Shown piece after piece: positions 14,457-15,974 of a stretch of DNA of 15,974 bases. Every line of letters begins with the position of its first letter. The stretch's first letter is position 1. This DNA comes from Anaerolineaceae bacterium (lineage in GTDB: Bacteria > Chloroflexota > Anaerolineae > JAAYZQ01): positions 1 to 15,974 of the forward strand of contig JAAYZQ010000085.1 of the NCBI GenBank assembly GCA_012514775.1, written 5' to 3'. The translations under genes were made by a program, and so were the position numbers. The notes beneath the pieces are model-generated. The model made no database searches, was not told the origin of the DNA, and saw only the letters and a program-made list of their open reading frames with translations.

Positions 14457-15857
14457 ATGACTGGCCAAGAGGCGTTCCTGGAACCCGGGACGGTGCTGGC
14501 AGGCCGCTATCGCCTGGCCTCGCCCGGCGTGATGCAAGACGTCGGCGCGGCGCACGAAGCCTACGACACGGTCGACGACCGGCCGGTGACGGTCCTGGTG
14601 CTACCCCCCGGACGGCTTCCCGGCTCGGAGGCATTGCGGCGCCTCATCGCCCTGCAAGAGACCGTGTCGGGCCTGGACCAGCCGGGGCTGGTGCCCTACG
14701 AGCACGCCGGAATCATCGCCGGGCGGCCCTTCCTGGTGCGGCCCGCCCTGGCCCACCCGAGCCTGGCCCCGCTCCTGGCCCGCGGCGCGCCCCTGGAGCC
14801 GCGGACGGCCCTCGAGATCGCCGTGCGCCTGTGCGAGACCCTGGCGCCGTTACACAGGGCCGGGCTGGTCCACGGCAGCCTTTCGCCCCACAGCGTCCTG
14901 GCCGGCGAGGAGACCCCACCCGGCGCCCGGGACCCGGAGTGGGCGGTTTCCGTGGTCGACATCGGCCTGCTGCCCGCGCTGCGGGGTGGAGAGGTGCAGG
15001 GCGGGCAGGCCTGGGGCCGCAGTCCCTATTTCACGCCCGAGCAGGCGGTCGGGGCCGATGCTCGCGCCTCGTCCGACGTGTACGTCGTCGCCTCGCTGCT
15101 CTACGCCATGCTGGCGGGGCGTCCCCCCTTCCGGGGCGGCGATGCCGCGATGGTGGCCCTGCGGCACGCGCGGCAGGAGCCGGCGTCCCTCGAGATCCTG
15201 GTGCCCGGCATCTCGCCGCGCCTGGTCGAGGTGGTCGCCAGGGCACTCGACAAGGAGCCGGCCAACCGCTATCGGAATGCGGGCCAGATGGCCCACGTCC
15301 TGCGCGGGCTGTGGGCCGAGACGTTGCTGCCGCCGGCACCCGCTGTGCCCGCCCCGCGTGCCACGCGCGACCGGATCGTGGTCCCGCCGCCCCCGGCCCA
15401 GATCAGCGACGCCGCGCCCCTGGCACGGCCGGGCTTCTTGATGCCGGAGGAGGAGCGGGAAGAAAAGAACCCCGGCCTGGCCAACTTGATCACAGTTCTG
15501 CTCATCATCCTGGCCCTCGTCGCCGTGCTGGGCCTGATCCCCCTGTGGCGCAGCGTCCATCGCCGCTACACGGCCCCGCCCGCCCAGCCCACCCCTGCCC
15601 AGGAGGGCCAGTGGGAGCCGGACGAGCTGCCGGCGGGCGACGGGGTACCCGGGCCGGCTTTCGCCCGGGCCGGGAAGGCGCAAGCCAAAGTCCCAGGAAT
15701 TCTGAATATGGCTCGGGTTTGGCCCGGTTGCTCCCGCCAGATCGCCAGATCTGGCGATTGTGGCCTCGATCTGGCGATCCAGGCCGAGCAAATAAGCAGA
15801 GTCGGGCTTGCGCCTCGCCATATTCAGAATTGCTGGCCCAAGTCCCACACAGCTTGA
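14457..15857 (+). CDS. Membrane-anchored Ser/Thr protein kinase homologue, predicted pseudokinase
   Basis: 466 residues from ATG 14457; a TTG two codons earlier is in frame but lies in the promoter spacing. The body follows bacterial PknB-type kinases: LEPGTVLAGRYRL, LHRAGLVHGSLSPHSVL, VVDIGLL, SPYFTPEQA, SSDVYVVASLLYAMLAGRPPF, ARALDKEPANRYRNAGQM. Key residues are changed. The glycine loop is degraded, the beta-3 lysine position reads VTVLVL (L47), the HRD aspartate is S141 (HGS), the catalytic-loop lysine and asparagine are S143 and S146, and DFG is DIG (D168). It is therefore unlikely to transfer phosphate. A Pro-rich linker leads to one membrane helix (343-364), and a short Pro-rich part lies beyond it. 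Residues about 413-460 come from an inverted-repeat element, so the original C-terminus has probably been replaced. A scaffold or ATP-independent signalling role is inferred. Confidence 0.85.
   Translation: MTGQEAFLEPGTVLAGRYRLASPGVMQDVGAAHEAYDTVDDRPVTVLVLPPGRLPGSEALRRLIALQETVSGLDQPGLVPYEHAGIIAGRPFLVRPALAHPSLAPLLARGAPLEPRTALEIAVRLCETLAPLHRAGLVHGSLSPHSVLAGEETPPGARDPEWAVSVVDIGLLPALRGGEVQGGQAWGRSPYFTPEQAVGADARASSDVYVVASLLYAMLAGRPPFRGGDAAMVALRHARQEPASLEILVPGISPRLVEVVARALDKEPANRYRNAGQMAHVLRGLWAETLLPPAPAVPAPRATRDRIVVPPPPAQISDAAPLARPGFLMPEEEREEKNPGLANLITVLLIILALVAVLGLIPLWRSVHRRYTAPPAQPTPAQEGQWEPDELPAGDGVPGPAFARAGKAQAKVPGILNMARVWPGCSRQIARSGDCGLDLAIQAEQISRVGLAPRHIQNCWPKSHTA
15693..15836. mobile_element. 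MITE-like inverted-repeat element at the end of the pseudokinase gene
   Basis: AATTCTGAATATGGC (15698-15712) recurs as its exact reverse complement at 15817-15831. The match extends outward to 20 bases per arm (15693-15712 and 15817-15836) with one mismatch. The element spans about 144 bases and encodes no transposase. AAGTCCCA occurs at 15688-15695 and 15840-15847, a possible 8-base target duplication that partly overlaps the left arm. Codon choice and residues here (Cys, His, Asn, Ile) differ from the Pro/Ala-rich stretch before it. It could alternatively be a large hairpin-forming intergenic repeat of the REP or BIME kind. Confidence 0.65.
15741..15778. repeat. Nested palindrome inside the inverted-repeat element
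   Basis: ATCGCCAGATCTGGCGAT at 15741-15758 is a perfect 18-base palindrome. CGATCTGGCGAT at 15767-15778 repeats its right half, and CCAGATC just before it extends the pattern. The symmetry suggests a protein-binding site or a folded core within the element. Confidence 0.75.
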
Positions 15858-15882
15858 CGCCCGGGCACGTCTATGCTATTAT
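15854..15882 (+). promoter_or_regulatory. Outward promoter towards the right edge
   Basis: TTGACG (15854-15859, five of six) and TATTAT (15877-15882, five of six) have 17-base spacing, with TGC directly before the -10 as an extended element. The -35 overlaps the pseudokinase stop codon. Transcription would start near 15889 and serve a gene beyond the window. No complete gene fits in the remaining bases. An ATG at 15949 and a GTG at 15907 open the same frame to the edge, but neither can be confirmed. Confidence 0.7.
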
Positions 15883-15974
15883 GTCCGTGACGCTTTCCCC
15901 AGCACAGTGCTGTTCAACCGGGATACGACGCCCTGTCCTTCGCCGGGTATGATTCCGGAACGCTCCCGGGCTCG

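Noticed and set aside
14324..15952. 542-codon + strand frame overlapping the pseudokinase in another frame
   Set aside because: Arg/Pro/Gly-rich shadow; the kinase motifs are in the other frame, which also has the promoter placement.

Overview
This 15,974-base window is GC-rich chromosomal DNA, almost certainly bacterial. The genes match Chloroflexota (Anaerolineae or Caldilineae-like) best. The reasons are a MutL/GlmL-family protein outside a glutamate mutase operon, PDWL-repeat acidic linkers, Thr/Pro-rich stalks, a receiver-less ATPase fused to a PhoB-type winged helix, and many membrane-tethered binding proteins. This placement is an inference from protein character, because there is no rRNA or other marker gene here. 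Thirteen protein genes are supported, twelve on the + strand and one on the - strand. I see no tRNA, rRNA, CRISPR array or transposase.

Block A (1-5282) is a tightly packed, apparently co-translated set. It holds a membrane protein with a cytoplasmic-looking PDWL-repeat tail (cut by the left edge), a six-helix membrane protein, a MutL/GlmL-family ASKHA-fold protein, and a protein with barrel-sandwich-like segments and a C-terminal KOW-like segment. The first three overlap by 1 and 4 bases and the fourth follows after 16 bases. No glutamate mutase subunit is present, so the MutL-like protein probably serves a membrane-linked process whose nature is unknown. A small Thr/Pro-rich surface protein with an LAQTG sorting-like C-terminus follows (5333-5863).

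Block B (5887-8092) pairs an AAA-type ATPase/winged-helix protein with a PspA/IM30 gene that has its own extended -10 promoter and ends at a strong hairpin terminator.

Block C (8140-13365) encodes four envelope proteins: a membrane-anchored type 2 solute-binding protein, a paralogue of it fused to a VWA domain with an intact MIDAS, a two-helix membrane coiled-coil protein, and a branched-chain-amino-acid-type binding lipoprotein. No ABC permease or ATPase lies beside them, so they look more like sensing or scaffold proteins than uptake parts. Together with PspA this suggests an envelope-maintenance or envelope-stress module. A hairpin terminator ends the block.

Block D (13422-15974) has a diacylglycerol-kinase-family lipid kinase on the - strand and, divergently, a membrane-anchored Ser/Thr kinase homologue. 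The latter has lost its catalytic lysine and HRD aspartate and should be a pseudokinase. The two are driven by closely spaced back-to-back promoters, and the pseudokinase message is predicted to be leaderless. The end of the pseudokinase gene lies in a roughly 145-bp element with near-perfect 20-bp inverted ends, a MITE-like sequence that supplies the last ~50 codons. A good promoter just after it points off the right edge.
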